Source: Lacinutrix mariniflava
GTDB lineage: Bacteria > Bacteroidota > Bacteroidia > Flavobacteriales > Flavobacteriaceae
NCBI RefSeq assembly: GCF_001418015.1
Contig: NZ_LIQG01000026.1
Location: forward strand, 806,001 to 870,000
Direction of reading: 5' to 3'
Length of the DNA: 64,000 nucleotides
Within the stretch, counting starts at the first letter, position 1. Each line of letters starts with the position of its first letter. The position numbers and the translations under genes were made by a program. Positions 8,820 to 17,435 of this stretch are shown piece by piece. The notes beneath the pieces were generated by a model. The model saw only the letters and a program-made list of their open reading frames with translations, was not told the origin of the DNA and ran no database searches.

Positions 8820-9566
8820 TTATTTTTTGTTAGCCTCTGTAATGTACTTCTTTAAAGCCATTGTCATAGAAGGAGTTTCTGGCGTTGGAGCAGAGATATC
8901 TACTCTTAGTCCTTTTGCCTCTACAGCTTTAATTGTTGTGTTTCCAAATACAGCTATTCTCGTGTCTTTTTGTTCAAAATCTGGGAAATTATGAAATAAA
9001 GAATCAATTCCACTTGGGCTAAAGAATACTAATATATCATAAGTTACATTTTCTAAATCGGATAAATCGCTAATTACAGTTTTGTAAAAAACAGCTTCTT
9101 TCCACTTTACACCTAACTCGTTTAAAACCTCAGGAACTTCTGCTTTTAATTTATCAGCAGCAGGAAGTAAAAAGTTCTCATCTTTATATTTTTTAATTAA
9201 AGGAGAGAGTTCTGTAAATGTACGTTTACCAACGTAAATTTTACGTTTTCTATATACAACATACTTTTGAAGGTAATAAGCCACAGCTTCAGACTGGCAG
9301 AAATATTTCATGCTGTCTGGAACTTTAAAACGCATTTCTTCGGCTACTCTAAAAAAGTGGTCGACGGCGTTTCTACTAGTTAATATAATAGCAGTAAACT
9401 TACTAAGGTCAATTTTTTGTTGTCTAATTTCTTTAGAAGGGACACCTTCAACATGAATAAATGGACGAAAATCTATTTTAACTTTCTGTCTTTCAGACAA
9501 ATCGAAATATGGCGAATTTTCTATTTTAGGTTCTGGTTGGGATACTAAAATTGTTTTCACTTTCAT
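8820..9566 (-). CDS. hemD: Uroporphyrinogen-III synthase
   Basis: A 248-residue HemD-fold protein for the cyclisation of hydroxymethylbilane in haem biosynthesis. Typical segments are KVKTILVSQPEPK at the start, AIILTSRNAVDHFF, YFCQSEAVAYYL, and the second half-domain segment DILVFFSPSGIDSLFHNFP with AVFGNTTIKAVEAKGLRVDI. The family is poorly conserved, so the call rests on these two half-domain signatures. It follows the DUF4271 gene by 23 bp, a pairing I associate with Bacteroidota genomes. Confidence 0.88.
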   Translation of the reverse strand: MKVKTILVSQPEPKIENSPYFDLSERQKVKIDFRPFIHVEGVPSKEIRQQKIDLSKFTAIILTSRNAVDHFFRVAEEMRFKVPDSMKYFCQSEAVAYYLQKYVVYRKRKIYVGKRTFTELSPLIKKYKDENFLLPAADKLKAEVPEVLNELGVKWKEAVFYKTVISDLSDLENVTYDILVFFSPSGIDSLFHNFPDFEQKDTRIAVFGNTTIKAVEAKGLRVDISAPTPETPSMTMALKKYITEANKK

Positions 9567-9589
9567 ATTCTAATAGCGTTTTTAGGACC

Positions 9590-10237
9590 TTACTGTAGTG
9601 TATATATCTTATATAAAACTAGATAAGGTGAAATTTCAAGTGTGCAAAGATACAAAATAAAATAAAACCAATTCTTTTTTATAGTTTTAAGATTATTTTT
9701 TATAAATATTAGAATACCATAGACATTAATTAACATCAAAATAAGGATAAATAGTGTCGTGCTTATTTGGGTTGGATACCAAGAATAAATAAGAATAGCA
9801 TTGATAGGAATTAGCAGTAGGCCTAAGAAGTTTTTATAACTTACTTTTTGAAAAAGGTAGTTATCGATTATAGAATCCATGTTTAAAATACTACTTACTA
9901 AACGCTCTAATAATATTTTAACAAGTATTATTATGCCAATACCAAAAGCTAGTTTAGCAGGTATTAAGTAATCGGCTTGCGGTAGATTTGTGCTTAGGTT
10001 AAAGCATAATAAAATAAAAACCGATAGACCTATAATAAGATTAGTAAATAGTAAGCCCTCGAACATATCAATAAACTTTTGTTCTCTCGAGTACACTTTT
10101 AAATATCTAAAGTTTATTAATAGCATTAGAAAATCTTGAAAGCGCTTTGGAAACAAGAGTTTAGCGATTGCAACAAGAACAAGACAAATTATTAATGAAA
10201 TTGTATAAAGTTCGGTTGAAAGGGCTTCTCTTAGCAT
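9590..10237 (-). CDS. DUF4271 family membrane protein
   Basis: A 215-residue integral membrane protein with about six hydrophobic spans. The N-terminus is MLREALSTELYTISLIICLV, and the family-like segment LFPKRFQDFLMLLINFRYLK follows the first span. The C-terminal portion ends in a Tyr-rich stretch (YLVLYKIY). It lies directly upstream of hemD on the same strand. The function is unknown. A possible internal -7 box for hemD lies within its 3' end (9645-9652). Confidence 0.8.
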   Translation of the reverse strand: MLREALSTELYTISLIICLVLVAIAKLLFPKRFQDFLMLLINFRYLKVYSREQKFIDMFEGLLFTNLIIGLSVFILLCFNLSTNLPQADYLIPAKLAFGIGIIILVKILLERLVSSILNMDSIIDNYLFQKVSYKNFLGLLLIPINAILIYSWYPTQISTTLFILILMLINVYGILIFIKNNLKTIKKNWFYFILYLCTLEISPYLVLYKIYTLQ

Positions 10238-10318
10238 GTTGTAAAATTATTATAAAATTCTTAATGCGATGCATCATTTATTAAGAAATATTTATAAAAA
10301 ACTAATTGGCAAAATATG

Positions 10319-10326
10319 TACATTTG
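10319..10326 (+). promoter_or_regulatory. Bacteroidota -7 box upstream of the glycosyltransferase
   Basis: TACATTTG matches TAnnTTTG, 20 bp before the preferred ATG. The -33 element is weak (TTGG only). Confidence 0.5.
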
Positions 10327-10346
10327 CCTGAAATTAAATGCTGTTA

Positions 10347-11069
10347 ATGCAAGACGCTGTTGTAATTATACCAACCTATAATGAAATTGAAAACATAGAA
10401 GCTATAGTAGACGCTGTGTTTAGTCAAGAAAAGGCGTTTCATATTTTGGTTGTGGATGATAATTCTCCAGATGGCACAGCAGATAAAGTTAGAGAACTTC
10501 AGCTTAAATATCCTTCAAGATTGTTTCTTAAGGTAAGAGAAGAGAAATCAGGTTTAGGTACGGCTTATATATATGGTTTTAAATGGTGTTTAGAAAGAAC
10601 GTATCAATACATTTTTGAAATGGATGCGGATTTCTCTCATAACCCTAAAGATCTTATAAGGCTTTATAATGCATGCCACTTAAAAGGTGCCGCATTAAGT
10701 ATAGGCTCACGTTATGTTAAAGGCATTAATGTTGTTAATTGGCCTTTAAGCCGAATTATATTGTCTTATGGTGCATCTATTTATGTACGTACCATTACTG
10801 GAATGCGCGTAAAAGATAGTACTGCAGGTTTTATTTGCTATCGTAGAAGTGTGCTAGAAAGTATTAATTTTGATGATATTAAATTTATAGGATATGCGTT
10901 TCAAATAGAAATGAAATTTAAAGCTTATTTAAAGCAATTTAAAATAGTAGAAGTACCAGTAATTTTTACAGATAGAACAAAGGGACAATCTAAATTAAGC
11001 TCAAGTATTATTTCTGAAGCTATATTTGGGGTTATTTCAATGAAATTTAAAAGTTTATTTAATAAATAG
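10347..11069 (+). CDS. Polyprenol monophosphomannose synthase-like glycosyltransferase (GT2)
   Basis: A GT-A fold, DPM1-like glycosyltransferase that transfers a sugar from a nucleotide donor to polyprenyl phosphate at the inner face of the membrane. N-terminal [20 protein letters not shown] and [17 protein letters not shown] bind the nucleotide. The DxD motif is [12 protein letters not shown], and the acceptor-side segments are [17 protein letters not shown] and [11 protein letters not shown]. There is no C-terminal membrane domain (240 residues), as in soluble bacterial Dpm1 homologues. Reading frames begin at ATG 10338 or 10347; 10347 ([13 protein letters not shown]) gives the usual family start. 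Dihydroorotase follows 4 bp downstream, so they form an operon. Confidence 0.88.
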   Translation: MQDAVVIIPTYNEIENIEAIVDAVFSQEKAFHILVVDDNSPDGTADKVRELQLKYPSRLFLKVREEKSGLGTAYIYGFKWCLERTYQYIFEMDADFSHNPKDLIRLYNACHLKGAALSIGSRYVKGINVVNWPLSRIILSYGASIYVRTITGMRVKDSTAGFICYRRSVLESINFDDIKFIGYAFQIEMKFKAYLKQFKIVEVPVIFTDRTKGQSKLSSSIISEAIFGVISMKFKSLFNK

Positions 11070-11073
11070 AATA

Positions 11074-12420
11074 ATGAGCGATAAAATAACACTTATTAAA
11101 AATGCCAAGATTGTAAATGAAGGCACCATTTTTAATGGAGACATTTTAATTGAAGGTGAGTTTATTACCCAAATAGCAGAGTCTATAAGTGCAAAGTCGG
11201 CAGATGTTAATGTGTATGATGCAGAAGGCAAGTATGTTATTCCTGGAATGATAGACGATCAAGTGCATTTTAGAGAGCCAGGTTTAACTCACAAAGCAAA
11301 TATAGAAACAGAGTCTCGTGCAGCAATTGCTGGAGGTATTACTTCGTTTATTGAAATGCCAAATACAAACCCGCAAACAACAACTATAGAGAAGTTGAAC
11401 GATAAGTTTGCGATAGCTAAAGAAACATCTTATGCTAATTATTCTTTTATGTTTGGTGGTACTAATGATAATTTAGAAGAGATTTTAAAAGTAGATCCTA
11501 AGCAAGTTGCAGGTTTAAAATTATTTTTAGGTTCTTCTACTGGTAATATGTTGGTTGATAATCCTGAGGTTTTAGAAAAAATATTTAAAAGTACAGATTT
11601 GCTTATTTCTGTTCATTGTGAAGATGAAGCAACAATTAGAGCAAATACTGAAGTGTATAAAGAGCGCTATGGCGACGATATTCCTATTAACTTTCATCCA
11701 ATAATTAGAAGTGAAGAAGCTTGTTATTTGTCTTCGTCTAAAGCAATTGAATTAGCAAAGAAAACAGGAGCAAGACTACATGTGTTTCACGTGTCTACGG
11801 GAAAAGAAACGGAATTGTTTAGTAATAAAATACCGTTAAAAGATAAAAAAATTACGGCAGAGGTATGTATTCATCATCTTTGGTTTAGCGATAAAGATTA
11901 CGACGAAAAGGGAACATTAATTAAATGGAATCCAGCAGTTAAAACTGAAAAGGATAGAGCTCAGTTACTAAAAGCTCTGTTAGACGATAGAATTGATGTT
12001 ATAGCCACAGATCATGCACCACATACTTTCGACGAAAAAAATAATGTCTATACTAAAGCGCCTTCTGGAGGACCTTTAGTACAACATGCTCTGCCTGCGT
12101 TATTAGAAATGCACCATCGCGGACAAATTTCAATTGAAAAAATTGTAGAAAAAACGGCTCATAATCCTGCTATATTATTTAATGTAGAAAAACGTGGTTA
12201 TGTTAAAGAAGGCTATTATGCAGATTTAGTTGTTGTAGATTTAAACAATCCGTGGACAGTAACAAAAGATAATATTTTATATAAATGTGGTTGGTCTCCT
12301 TTTGAAGGGACAACGTTTAAATCTCGAATAGCACAAACATTTGTAAATGGTGGACTAGCTTATAAAAACTTTAAGTTTTATGACACTAAATATGCAAAGC
12401 AATTAACTTTCGATAGATAA
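11074..12420 (+). CDS. pyrC: Dihydroorotase
   Basis: A 448-residue amidohydrolase of pyrimidine synthesis (carbamoyl-aspartate to dihydroorotate). The metal site is recognisable: [15 protein letters not shown] near residue 62, the carbamylated-Lys segment [36 protein letters not shown], and the catalytic Asp in ATDHAPHT. The usual first HxH motif reads QVH, with Gln in place of the first His. As I recall, this is normal for Bacteroidota dihydroorotases and is not damage. It is co-transcribed with the upstream glycosyltransferase, and a DUF4296 lipoprotein follows. Confidence 0.95.
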   Translation: MSDKITLIKNAKIVNEGTIFNGDILIEGEFITQIAESISAKSADVNVYDAEGKYVIPGMIDDQVHFREPGLTHKANIETESRAAIAGGITSFIEMPNTNPQTTTIEKLNDKFAIAKETSYANYSFMFGGTNDNLEEILKVDPKQVAGLKLFLGSSTGNMLVDNPEVLEKIFKSTDLLISVHCEDEATIRANTEVYKERYGDDIPINFHPIIRSEEACYLSSSKAIELAKKTGARLHVFHVSTGKETELFSNKIPLKDKKITAEVCIHHLWFSDKDYDEKGTLIKWNPAVKTEKDRAQLLKALLDDRIDVIATDHAPHTFDEKNNVYTKAPSGGPLVQHALPALLEMHHRGQISIEKIVEKTAHNPAILFNVEKRGYVKEGYYADLVVVDLNNPWTVTKDNILYKCGWSPFEGTTFKSRIAQTFVNGGLAYKNFKFYDTKYAKQLTFDR

Positions 12421-12505
12421 AAGAAGTTTAGTAAAAGCTGTATCACAAAACAGAATCATAAATAGCGAACTACAAGTGAGTGTAAAAAACTATAAAATAA
12501 GACAC

Positions 12506-12964
12506 ATGAAAATAAAATACGTTTCATTTTTAGTACTGTTTTTAACATTAAGCTCATGTTATAACGTTCAAAAACCAAATAAGCCTGATAATCTTATTTC
12601 TGAAGACGCTATGGTTAATGTCTTGGTAGATATGGCTATTATGTCATCCGCTAAAGGCGTTAATAAAAGTAAGATAGAGGATAGTGGTATTGTTCCAGAC
12701 GAATATATCTACAAAAAAAATAATATAGACAGTCTTTCTTTTTCAGAAAGCAATGCTTATTATGCTTATGATATTAAAAAATATGATGCTATTTATCAGC
12801 GAGTTAAAGATAGCTTAGTGGTTGTGCGAGATAAGTACAAAGCTATAGATGTAAAAGAGAAAAAAGAAAAAGAAGTTAAAGATTCTATAAAAAGGGCAAA
12901 GGTTAATATTGAAAAACGAAAGAACAACGAAAAGACTACGTTAGTAACACCGGTAAAAAAATAA
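12506..12964 (+). CDS. DUF4296 family lipoprotein
   Basis: A small lipoprotein of about 152 residues. The signal peptide MKIKYVSFLVLFLTLSSC ends in a lipobox at Cys18. The DUF4296-type segment LISEDAMVNVLVDMAIMSSA is followed by a Tyr/Ser/Asp-rich region (SNAYYAYDIKKYDAIYQRVK) and a long charged coiled-coil tail rich in Lys and Glu. The frame is open from GTG 12476, but the signal peptide begins at ATG 12506. The function is unknown. It lies downstream of pyrC and convergent with the epimerase gene. Confidence 0.85.
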   Translation: MKIKYVSFLVLFLTLSSCYNVQKPNKPDNLISEDAMVNVLVDMAIMSSAKGVNKSKIEDSGIVPDEYIYKKNNIDSLSFSESNAYYAYDIKKYDAIYQRVKDSLVVVRDKYKAIDVKEKKEKEVKDSIKRAKVNIEKRKNNEKTTLVTPVKK

Positions 12965-12966
12965 AG

Positions 12967-13974
12967 TTAGATATCTTTTAAATAGAGTTCGCAAGTTTCT
13001 TTTATTTCGGCTTCTAAATTTGAATATTCAAACGTTAAATGCGCTTTTATTTTACTTCCATTAAATTGCGATTGTGATACTAACGATTCTGCTAATTGCT
13101 TGGTTAAGATTCTTCTTTTACCTGTGGTTTTATGTTTTAACCAATCTAATCTCCAGCCTATTTGTAGTAACCAGTTTTTAGCTTCCTTTTTAGGAGAATC
13201 TACTTGTAAGGCTTTAGCGCAAAAAATCAAGAATTTTTTATAAGTCCAATTTTTAGAAACTAAAATAAAACGTTCGTTTTTTACGTCGCTTTGCATTAAA
13301 GAAAAAAGCGCATTTACAACATCGTTAACAGCAACGTATCCTACACTTCCAGAAGTATAATATTTTAAATTATTGTGTACTGTTTTAATAATAGAACCAC
13401 TTCCATAATTCCAAATGCCAGGACCTATAATAACGCCTGGATTAACAATAACAGCATCTAATCCTTCTTGAGTACCGCGCCAAACTTCTAATTCAGCACC
13501 ATGCTTTGTAATAGCATACACACTATTATCTACTTCTGGATTCCACTCTGTGTCTTCGGTTGTTATTTCTCCAGGTTTAGGTTCTCCAATAGCAGCAATA
13601 GAACTTATATAACACAACTTTGTGATGTTAAACGCAATAGATAGATTTACAATATTCGCAGTACCTTCAATATTTGTTTTCTGTAATAAATCAAACTTAT
13701 CTGGTTCAAAAGAGACAAACGCAGCACAATGGTAAACATGTGTAACGTCTTTAAAAGCTTCAGTTAAAGCTGGAACATCGTTTAAATCGGCTTCAACCCA
13801 ATCTATGGCATTAAAAAGTGCTTCAGTATTAGTAGTGTAATAAGAAAAGATGCGCTTTATAGTTTCAAATTTTTTCTCATTTCTATAAATAGCACGAACC
13901 GTTTGCTTTTCATTTAATAATTTAAAAAGTAAATGTGCACCTACAAAGCCTGTTCCTCCTGTAACTAAAATCAT
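12967..13974 (-). CDS. NAD-dependent epimerase/dehydratase family protein
   Basis: An extended SDR protein of about 335 residues. The Rossmann motif MILVTGGTGFVGAHLLFKLL opens the protein, AIDWVEADLNDVPALTEAF marks the adenine pocket, and the active-site YxxxK is VYAITKHGAELEVWR. The preferred start is ATG 13974; the frame is open back to 13998, but those residues do not belong to the domain. The C-terminal substrate domain is divergent, so the substrate is unknown; dihydroflavonol-reductase-like or ketoreductase activity is possible. It is convergent with the DUF4296 gene with 2 bp between the stops. Confidence 0.88.
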   Translation of the reverse strand: MILVTGGTGFVGAHLLFKLLNEKQTVRAIYRNEKKFETIKRIFSYYTTNTEALFNAIDWVEADLNDVPALTEAFKDVTHVYHCAAFVSFEPDKFDLLQKTNIEGTANIVNLSIAFNITKLCYISSIAAIGEPKPGEITTEDTEWNPEVDNSVYAITKHGAELEVWRGTQEGLDAVIVNPGVIIGPGIWNYGSGSIIKTVHNNLKYYTSGSVGYVAVNDVVNALFSLMQSDVKNERFILVSKNWTYKKFLIFCAKALQVDSPKKEAKNWLLQIGWRLDWLKHKTTGKRRILTKQLAESLVSQSQFNGSKIKAHLTFEYSNLEAEIKETCELYLKDI

Positions 13975-14026
13975 AAGTCGAAGGTAATAAATATTCAATA
14001 TAGCATCTTAAATTATATAGCTATTT

Positions 14027-14034
14027 TTATCTTT
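14027..14034 (+). promoter_or_regulatory. -7 box of tyrS
   Basis: TATCTTTG matches the Bacteroidota TAnnTTTG element, 29 bp before the ATG. A convincing -33 TTTG was not seen. Confidence 0.6.
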
Positions 14035-14063
14035 GCAGCTCAATACACAAAATTAAGTATAAA

Positions 14064-15374
14064 ATGGCTAATACATTTGTAGAAGAATTACGTTGGAGAG
14101 GGATGTTACACGATATCATGCCTGGAACAGAAGAGCAATTAAATAAGGAAATGACGGCGGCCTATATAGGTTTCGATCCTACTAGCGATTCGCTACATAT
14201 TGGTAGTTTAGTACCAATTATTATATTAGTCCACTTAGAAAAAGCAGGACACAAACCTGTTGCTTTAATTGGTGGTGCTACAGGAATGATAGGTGATCCT
14301 TCGGGAAAAAGCGATGAGCGTAATTTATTAGACGAAGTAGCTTTGGCACATAATGTAGCCGGAATTAAAAGTGTATTATCTCGTTTTTTAGATTTTAACT
14401 CTTCTAATAAAAATGCTCCAGTTTTAGTAAATAACTACGATTGGATGAAAAACTTTAGTTTCATCGATTTTGCGCGTGACGTTGGTAAGCGTATTACAGT
14501 AAATTACATGATGGCTAAAGACTCGGTTAAAAAACGTTTGTCTGGAGACGAAGGAAACGTGGGTATGAGTTTTACAGAATTTACCTACCAATTAATACAA
14601 GGTTACGATTTTCATCATTTATATAAAACAATGGGTTGCAAACTTCAAATGGGAGGTAGCGATCAATGGGGAAACATAACTACAGGAACAGAGTTGGTAA
14701 GACGTATGCACGATGGTGAAGACCAAGCGAAAGCGTTTGCTATGACGTGTCCGTTAATTACTAAAGCAGACGGTTCTAAATTTGGTAAAAGTGAAGGTGG
14801 TAATGTGTGGTTAGATGCAGATAAAACATCGGTTTACAAATTCTACCAATTTTGGTTAAATACTACAGATGATGATGCTGAAAAATATGTAAAAATATTT
14901 ACGTTTTTAGATAAAGAAACTATCGAAGCTTTAATTACAGAGCATAAAGAAACGCCACATTTACGTATATTACAGAAGCGTTTGACTAAAGAAGTTACGA
15001 CGTTTGTACATTCTGAAGCTGATTTTTTAAATGCTGAAAAAGCTTCTGAAATTTTGTTTAGCAAAAACTTTAATGAAGACATTCGCACACTAGACGAAAA
15101 CTTATTTTTAGATGTTTTTGAAGGTGTAGCTCAAGCTGAGGTTACTAAAGCAGATTTAGCTGAAGGATTAGATATGATTGCAGCTTTAGCTGATAAAACA
15201 AACTTTCTAAAAAGTAATAGCGACGCACGAAGAGCGCTTAAAGAAAACGCTGTGTCTGTAAACAAAGACAAAGTAAAAGAAGACTACAAAATCACTGCTA
15301 ACGATTTAATACACGATAAGTACGTAGTATTAAATAAAGGAAAGAAGAATACCTATATTTTAAAGGTGGTTTAA
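14064..15374 (+). CDS. tyrS: Tyrosyl-tRNA synthetase
   Basis: A 436-residue class I aminoacyl-tRNA synthetase charging tRNA-Tyr. The HIGH-like motif HIGS is at residues 45-48 and the KMSKS-like motif KFGKS at 239-243. The tyrosine pocket is marked by [17 protein letters not shown] and [12 protein letters not shown]...[16 protein letters not shown]-terminal S4-type RNA-binding region (about 365-436, [34 protein letters not shown]) completes the bacterial TyrRS. It is monocistronic with its own promoter and terminator. Confidence 0.98.
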   Translation: MANTFVEELRWRGMLHDIMPGTEEQLNKEMTAAYIGFDPTSDSLHIGSLVPIIILVHLEKAGHKPVALIGGATGMIGDPSGKSDERNLLDEVALAHNVAGIKSVLSRFLDFNSSNKNAPVLVNNYDWMKNFSFIDFARDVGKRITVNYMMAKDSVKKRLSGDEGNVGMSFTEFTYQLIQGYDFHHLYKTMGCKLQMGGSDQWGNITTGTELVRRMHDGEDQAKAFAMTCPLITKADGSKFGKSEGGNVWLDADKTSVYKFYQFWLNTTDDDAEKYVKIFTFLDKETIEALITEHKETPHLRILQKRLTKEVTTFVHSEADFLNAEKASEILFSKNFNEDIRTLDENLFLDVFEGVAQAEVTKADLAEGLDMIAALADKTNFLKSNSDARRALKENAVSVNKDKVKEDYKITANDLIHDKYVVLNKGKKNTYILKVV

Positions 15375-15390
15375 TCTTGTAATACATATA

Positions 15391-15431
15391 AAAAGGCCTC
15401 TTAAGTTTTAGAATTTAAGAGGCTTTTTTTT
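15391..15431. terminator. Bidirectional terminator after tyrS
   Basis: GCCTCTTAA (15396-15404) pairs with TTAAGAGGC (15415-15423), with A-tract before and T-tract after. Shared by convergent tyrS and the antiporter operon. Confidence 0.85.
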
Positions 15432-15450
15432 GTACTTAACACTTTGTTTT

Positions 15451-16719
15451 TTAACTATTATTTTGGTCTATAGATGGTGCTTTCCATTTTGCTGTTTCTA
15501 CCTTGTTTTTGTTTGCTGTATTTACAGCTTCAGAGCTTCTTTTTTTGTCGTAAATCATTGCGCCTGTCATAATTAAACTCGTTCCTATAATTACAAATAA
15601 TAGAATACCAGGTTCAAAAGTAGAGATTTGTGCTTCTGCTGGAATAGCATAAAAAAGTAACACTGTAATTAAGCCTCTTGGTGCTATAAATAACTGCGGT
15701 ATAATATCTTTTCCAACAAAAATTCTAAGAATTACAAAACGAATAACATAAATAGAAGCAATAATTAAGATGCTAATAATGGCAACATCTAAATTAAATA
15801 GAGAGGCTACAACTATAGTAATACCAAAGACTACAAAAAAGAACGTACGCACTACAAAAGCTGTTTCTGCAGTAATGGTGTGTAGCTCATGATAGATGTG
15901 GTGTGCTTTATCATATTTTAAAAATTGCTTTAATTTACCTTTAAAAAACACTTTCATATTGGCGATTACCAATCCAAAAATTAAGATAATAATTAAAGAA
16001 GATAAGTGCATTTTCTTACCTAAAGCATATAATAATAGCAACACTGCAATTAGTAAAAAGAGTTTTACTTGACTCTTTATATTCTGAAATATTAATATAA
16101 TAACATAACTAGCCACTAACGAAATTACAATAGTTAGTATAATATTACCTGCAAAACCTACAACTCCCGAATCTTCAGCAGGATTTAATTTTCCTGTTAA
16201 AAAATAGAACATCATAATACCTACAATGTCAGAGAAGGTGCTTTCGTAAATATGAAACTCTTTTTTAGAGCCTTTTAATCCACCAACACTTGGAATAATA
16301 ATAGCACTAGATAAAATAGATAAAGGCGTAGCATATAACCATGCAGACTGCATTGTCATTTCCGGAATAAAATTGTACAGAATTAATGCCGCAACCCAAG
16401 CCGAGGCTATTAGACCTATAATTGCTATGGTAAACGATTTTAGAATGGGCATTAGTTTTTCGCGTTTAAGTTCGAGTTCTAATGCGGCTTCTAGTACAAT
16501 CATTATTAAACCTACAATACCTAAAACTTCTAGAATGGGTAGAAAATTGAGTTCGCCAGCATCAAATGATTTTAATAAATACTGAAGTCCTACACCAAAT
16601 ACAATAAGCATTAATACTGCCGGTACATTTGTTTTTTTTGAGAGACTGTTAAATAAAAACGAAACGATAATAATTACCGATACCGCGATTATAATGTTAT
16701 ATGATGATAATATTTCCAT
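15451..16719 (-). CDS. Cation:proton antiporter (CPA family)
   Basis: A 422-residue membrane transporter with about 12 hydrophobic spans, of the monovalent cation/proton antiporter superfamily. Landmarks are the first span IIIAVSVIIIVSFLFNSLSK, the LEAALELELKREKLMPIL segment after span 3, the SSAIIIPSVGGL unwound-helix region, FSDIVGIMMFYFLTG, and the late GLITVLLFYAIPAEAQIS. It has a short cytoplasmic tail and no TrkA-N or CNB domain. It is the last gene of a three-gene operon; its ATG overlaps the previous stop by one base (TAATG). The ion (Na+ or K+) cannot be told from the sequence. Confidence 0.88.
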   Translation of the reverse strand: MEILSSYNIIIAVSVIIIVSFLFNSLSKKTNVPAVLMLIVFGVGLQYLLKSFDAGELNFLPILEVLGIVGLIMIVLEAALELELKREKLMPILKSFTIAIIGLIASAWVAALILYNFIPEMTMQSAWLYATPLSILSSAIIIPSVGGLKGSKKEFHIYESTFSDIVGIMMFYFLTGKLNPAEDSGVVGFAGNIILTIVISLVASYVIILIFQNIKSQVKLFLLIAVLLLLYALGKKMHLSSLIIILIFGLVIANMKVFFKGKLKQFLKYDKAHHIYHELHTITAETAFVVRTFFFVVFGITIVVASLFNLDVAIISILIIASIYVIRFVILRIFVGKDIIPQLFIAPRGLITVLLFYAIPAEAQISTFEPGILLFVIIGTSLIMTGAMIYDKKRSSEAVNTANKNKVETAKWKAPSIDQNNS

Positions 16720-17435
16720 TAGTTAGTTGGTTTATAAGTTGTAGTTGCTATGCTTTTATTTTCAGTTAAAAAGGTAATTAACTCTTGTGAAGAAGCTCCG
16801 TTTTCTAAAGAGTATTGAAGTTTATAAACTTCGTCTTCTTCGGTGTTTTTTAAACTTGGAAAGTCGGCATTATTCAAGATAGGATTATCAAACAATAGAT
16901 CTAATATTTTCTCTTTAGATAATTGAGATTTTATATATAAAGTTTGACGTAAAAGACTTTTGTTGTTCGATTTTACAGCAAATCCTTTGTTCTCAATTTT
17001 GCTGTAATTAATAAAACGCTCACCAATTTCGGTATTTAAAACCAATCCAAAAGGTAGCATTTTCTTTATTTCACCTTGGTAAGTATTGGTTTCTAATAAA
17101 GCACCTATTTCTATTAATGGATTCATTTTTAAAATAATACCATTTATATAATTATTAATGGGCTTAAAGCCGAATACACCTATAACCACCAATAATATAC
17201 TGTGGTTTATTGGGTTTATTGAGATAAGATGTAATAGCAATAAAAAGACAGCCAAAGGTTTAAAAACAATTAAAACTTTATGTAATCGTCTTGTTATTCT
17301 TCTGCTAGTTGCATTTTTTCGTGTAAAATGAATCGTTATATGTATTAGAAACTTAAATAACCAATAGCATAATATTAGTAAAATAAGTAAAGCTAAAAAA
17401 CCTCTCCAAGTATTTATGTTTTCCATTGTTTCCAT
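16719..17435 (-). CDS. Membrane protein with MscS-like architecture
   Basis: A 238-residue protein. Two or three N-terminal hydrophobic spans (about 12-34, 58-76, 79-92) precede a cytoplasmic part. The region GFKPINNYINGIILKMNPLI, then a beta-rich stretch with GEIKKMLPFGLVLNTEIG and INYSKIENKGF, resembles the pore-lining helix and beta domain of small mechanosensitive (MscS) channels. The resemblance is partial and the family call is an inference. It overlaps both neighbours by one base (TAATG at each junction), which implies tight translational coupling with the ATPase-like protein and the antiporter and argues for a shared role in ion or turgor homeostasis. Confidence 0.65.
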   Translation of the reverse strand: METMENINTWRGFLALLILLILCYWLFKFLIHITIHFTRKNATSRRITRRLHKVLIVFKPLAVFLLLLHLISINPINHSILLVVIGVFGFKPINNYINGIILKMNPLIEIGALLETNTYQGEIKKMLPFGLVLNTEIGERFINYSKIENKGFAVKSNNKSLLRQTLYIKSQLSKEKILDLLFDNPILNNADFPSLKNTEEDEVYKLQYSLENGASSQELITFLTENKSIATTTYKPTN

